A stretch of 64,000 nt of DNA from Botryotinia globosa (Eukaryota; Ascomycota; Leotiomycetes; Helotiales; Sclerotiniaceae): the NCBI GenBank assembly GCA_014898425.1, contig RCSZ01000014.1, forward strand, positions 248,001-312,000. The letters run 5' to 3'. This document shows positions 61,505 through 64,000 of this stretch, in pieces. The notes beneath the pieces are model-generated. The model was given only the letters and a program-made list of their open reading frames with translations, searched no databases and was not told the origin of the DNA. Within the stretch, counting starts at the first letter, position 1. Each line of letters begins with the position of its first letter. A program made the position numbers and the translations under genes.

Positions 61505-62000
61505 GATGTCGGAAGCGTGAATAGTGACTTGATTTTCGAGCTTGCAGGTTGAGGTTGAGGTTTTCGTGAATCTATTGAGGTTTGAATTAGTAAAACAAAC
61601 CTAATAGTTTGATAGTTATTACATATATATACTGATTATTTTGAAAAGGGATGTTATTATTATTTGATTGATATATCCAATCCTTCTTTGTAACGACTTT
61701 ATCGAAAGGAGAACATTCAGGAATGTGTATGTAATCATTGGAATAGTAATCTTGATGATTTGAATTTAAATCATCTGCTTGAGTTAAACAATGCTTCTAT
61801 TTTGGAATATTTCTAACCTCGTTCTAACCTCGTGTACATGACTGTTCACTATTTATCTAGCATTTTTGTCCGGCCTCCCGCCTACCCCTGTTTGCTGATA
61901 GGCTTTATAACCTGACTGACGTCGCCGTTATACCATGATACTTTAATATTCCTACTCCTTTTCAAGTCGTGAAATCTGATATTTACGACAATCCCCCGCC
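61505..62000. other. Intergenic region, AT-rich
   Basis: No gene is seen. It is likely the promoter of whatever starts at 62001, with a C/T-rich end. Confidence 0.45.
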
Positions 62001-62120
62001 ATGTCAAACAAACCAACGGGTATGCCGGCCCCTCGCAAACCCCGCATCGAGACCATCACCGAAGAAGCACCTAGCCATGACGGCACCCCAACGATAACAT
62101 CATACCGGCGGCAACTGTGA
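62001..62120 (+). CDS. Hypothetical first exon or short ORF (39 aa)
   Basis: The ATG has a good context (CCCGCCATG) and opens a polar, Pro-rich frame, MSNKPTGMPAPRKPR, to a TGA at 62118-62120. A GTGAGT splice donor at 62117 could make it the first exon of a longer gene; the downstream plus-strand frame is unconvincing. I do not recognise the protein. Confidence 0.25.
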   Translation: MSNKPTGMPAPRKPRIETITEEAPSHDGTPTITSYRRQL

Positions 62121-62669
62121 GTGACAGATATGCTAGACTACAAGTTATCCACGGCTTGCATAGCTGCAAAACTTCCTCAAACTTTCCAGCTTCAGACCTC
62201 AATCCTTCAAGAGAGGGCGGTTCCGTAACAAGGTTTTGCAGTCGTTCTTTCTCGTTCTGCTGGGTAGTGACTGATACCGAATTCCATATGACTTCAAAGT
62301 CTTCTTTCGACGAGGGCTTGTATTGTGAGAAGCTCACATCTGGATTACCATTCGACTTGGGGGCTATAGCCGTGCTGCTATCTTTGGTGGCTTGCTCTCC
62401 TCCCATCTCGGCACATTCAGTAGATGCCAAGTTCCTATCAACCAGATCTGGAATATTACTCCTACATTATTAATTCTGCCAATCGAAATCCGTAAGAGAT
62501 CACCGACCCCGGTGTATAAGGAAATCCAGAACATCGAACACCTATGAATAAGACAGATTGACTTACGCGGTGTTGGCGGTGGCGACTGCGTCGCTTCATC
62601 GGAAGCACGTGATGGCTGTCACCCACCCGGGATTCCGTGACGGCTGTCGCCCACTCGGGAGCTAGGCAT
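62071..62669 (-). pseudogene. Unrecognised minus-strand gene, possibly broken
   Basis: The minus-strand frame from about 62460 to 62130 has good protein-like composition (SSKEDFEVIWNSVS, NEKERLQNLV, LEGLRSEAGKFEEVLQ) and probably contains a helix. Upstream, exon-like RASDEATQSPPPTP joins it through a GTAAGT...TTCCAG intron (about 62568 to 62460), giving TPHLVDRNLAS. A possible start ATG at 62669 is in frame with this exon but interrupted by a TGA. A 28-nt imperfect direct repeat spans that part. It overlaps the plus-strand ORF at 62001-62120. I do not recognise the family. Confidence 0.3.
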
Positions 62670-62757
62670 CATCTTCCTGGCTCCCCTCTACGCTGGTCGG
62701 GTAAGCAAGCACGTAGAAGCCTGTTGAAGCGGAACGGTCTCTACATAACAGAGACCT

Positions 62758-62763
62758 TATAAA
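62758..62763 (+). promoter_or_regulatory. TATA box of the NmrA-like gene
   Basis: TATAAA about 108 nt before the NmrA-like start codon; an imperfect direct repeat (ATATTCTGCACATTCA type) follows it. Confidence 0.5.
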
Positions 62764-62870
62764 GAATTGATATGCCCATCTCAAAAGAATATTCTGCACA
62801 TTCAGAGAAATATCCTGCACATTCACAAGAACTGTAATAAGCACCTCACTCTATCTTGCCCCTTATTACA

Positions 62871-63937
62871 ATGGCCGCACAAGTAAATAAGGTCGCAATC
62901 ATAGGCCACCGAGGTTGGGCGGCCGGGCCCATCGTCGAAGCTTTGGCAACTGCATCGGTGCAGCCTATCCGTATCCTGTATCGAGCCGGCTCAACCGTCG
63001 GAAATGTGCCAAAGAATGTCGAGTTAGCAGAATATTCTTGGGACCAAGAATCAAGTCTTGAAACAGCTTTGAGGGGTGTTGAAATTCTCATGTACGTTCC
63101 CCAAACAGTAAGAGTGCCACATCAGACTAACATCTGATTAGTTCTCTTATCGGCCATGATGGGCTTCATATGCAACAGAAGCTGATCCAGCCATGAAAGC
63201 TGCGGCTGTGAAACTATTCGCGCCGTCAGATCTTGCCCTGCCATATACAGCAGAGGAGAGTGCAACCGTTGCTGTCCCGAGAGGAAAAGAGGAACTAGAG
63301 AACGCACTTCATGACGCCGGCATACCTACCGTTACTGTTGTAATTGGTAACTTCGCGGCCTTCGCATTACAATCGCCGTAAGTCCATAGCGTGATGTTGA
63401 TGAAAATTGATTCTAAGTACAATTTTAGTTATATAGGCATCGATATCCCTCAAAATCGAATTGTTTTCACCGGGGATAGTAAGATGCAGCCCGTCTACCT
63501 CTGGTATGTTAGCTATGCCTATAAATATCTAGGTATCCAAACCGATATGAAGCACCCTGACACCGAACAGTTCTCGAAAGTATGTCGCTGCCGCTTACGT
63601 CTCTATTTTCGCCTATAACTCGCCTTCCGGCTTGAGTGGCCGTACAACAGGGCTGAATGAGCTGCATCCTACAGGTGCGGAGATAGCTGCAGCGATGGAG
63701 GAACTTGCTGGACGACCTCCACAGACTGCGGAGGAAAGCATTGAGAACATGAGATTGCAGTCCTTGGAAGGTAATTTGGCGGCCCTAGTTCGGAAGAAAA
63801 TGGGTGAAGGCACACATGATGTGGGGTCTGATATCTGGGATGTAGCGGGGTATCCGAAGGCTACTATCAGAGAGTTGATTGTGGATGGCAAATTGGACGA
63901 GGAGCAGTCCTATATCCAGCCACTGCAGGAGAAATGA
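62871..63937 (+). pseudogene. NmrA-like NAD(P)-binding protein gene with one frameshift
   Basis: An atypical short-chain dehydrogenase of the NmrA/isoflavone-reductase-like type, which bind NADP and act as redox sensors or reductases. Exons are 62871-63091, 63142-63377, 63429-63503 and 63571-63937. Key pieces: KVAIIGHRGWAAGPIVEAL (a diverged GxxGxxG), GVEILI-SLIGHDGLHMQQKLI, VKLFAPSDLALPY, and VAAAYVSIFA then ELHPTGAEIAAAM near the end. Exon 2 changes frame near 63180-63195: the first part runs to a TGA in LIQP, while the continuation MKAAAVKLF is one frame away. All other junctions keep phase. The C-terminus has a normal stop. One indel suggests recent inactivation, or a base error. Intact protein would be about 299 aa. 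Confidence 0.75.
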
Positions 63938-64000
63938 TGCCGCTCTTCACAGAGCGTGAAACTGTGTCCAAGCTGGTCTTTACCCAAGAAGTGTATCGGC

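Overview
The window is nuclear DNA of a filamentous ascomycete. Genes carry short spliceosomal introns (about 50-65 nt, GT...GCTAAC/CTGAC...AG), intergenic regions are AT-rich and full of microsatellites, and the set includes autophagy Atg2, RNA polymerase II Rpb2, a fungal G-alpha, and secreted plant cell-wall enzymes (pectate lyase, GH6 cellobiohydrolase with CBM1, remains of a GH5 endoglucanase). This fits a plant-associated Leotiomycete; Botrytis/Sclerotinia is my best guess from protein style, not from a database match.

Layout. 1.0-7.6 kb: ATG2 (+). 11.8-12.6 kb: a ubiquitin-like/AN1 zinc finger fusion gene (+). 14.4-19.6 kb: three neighbouring decayed genes (Arp1-type amidase, an F-box-like/DUF7730-type gene, a truncated DUF4246 gene). 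21.0-22.2 kb: an NADP-type zinc alcohol dehydrogenase (+). 23.3-27.2 kb: RPB2 (+). 27.8-29.2 kb: a divergent pair, PET117-like (-) and VMA10 (+). 29.7-30.9 kb: a mitochondrial-type lipase (+). 32.0-33.2 kb: pectate lyase (-). 34.4-35.7 kb: SRAP/HMCES-type DNA-protein crosslink gene (-). 36.8-38.9 kb: uracil/nucleobase permease (-). 40.5-41.2 kb: frameshifted short-chain dehydrogenase (+). 42.8-44.5 kb: broken GH5 endoglucanase (-). 47.0-48.7 kb: intact GH6 cellobiohydrolase (-). 50.3-51.4 kb: GT8 glycosyltransferase (-). 52.3-53.5 kb: mitochondrial carrier (+). 55.4-56.7 kb: G-alpha subunit of the GNA-2/Gpa2 type (-). 56.7-62 kb: gene-poor, low-complexity to AT-rich DNA with a decayed C2H2 zinc-finger fragment. 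62.0-63.9 kb: uncertain opposed ORFs and a frameshifted NmrA-like gene (+).

The window mixes conserved housekeeping genes with an accessory fraction: plant-wall enzymes, and at least six broken genes. I found no CRISPR array, tRNA, rRNA or intact transposon, and no clearly new multi-gene system. The most notable observations are the ubiquitin-length UBL ending in Leu-Arg-Gly-Gly fused to an AN1 finger, the dead GH5 cellulase beside a live GH6, the pseudogene cluster, a GC-AG intron in the GH6 gene and a 9-nt micro-exon in VMA10. Exon boundaries were derived by hand from splice signals and reading-frame continuity.
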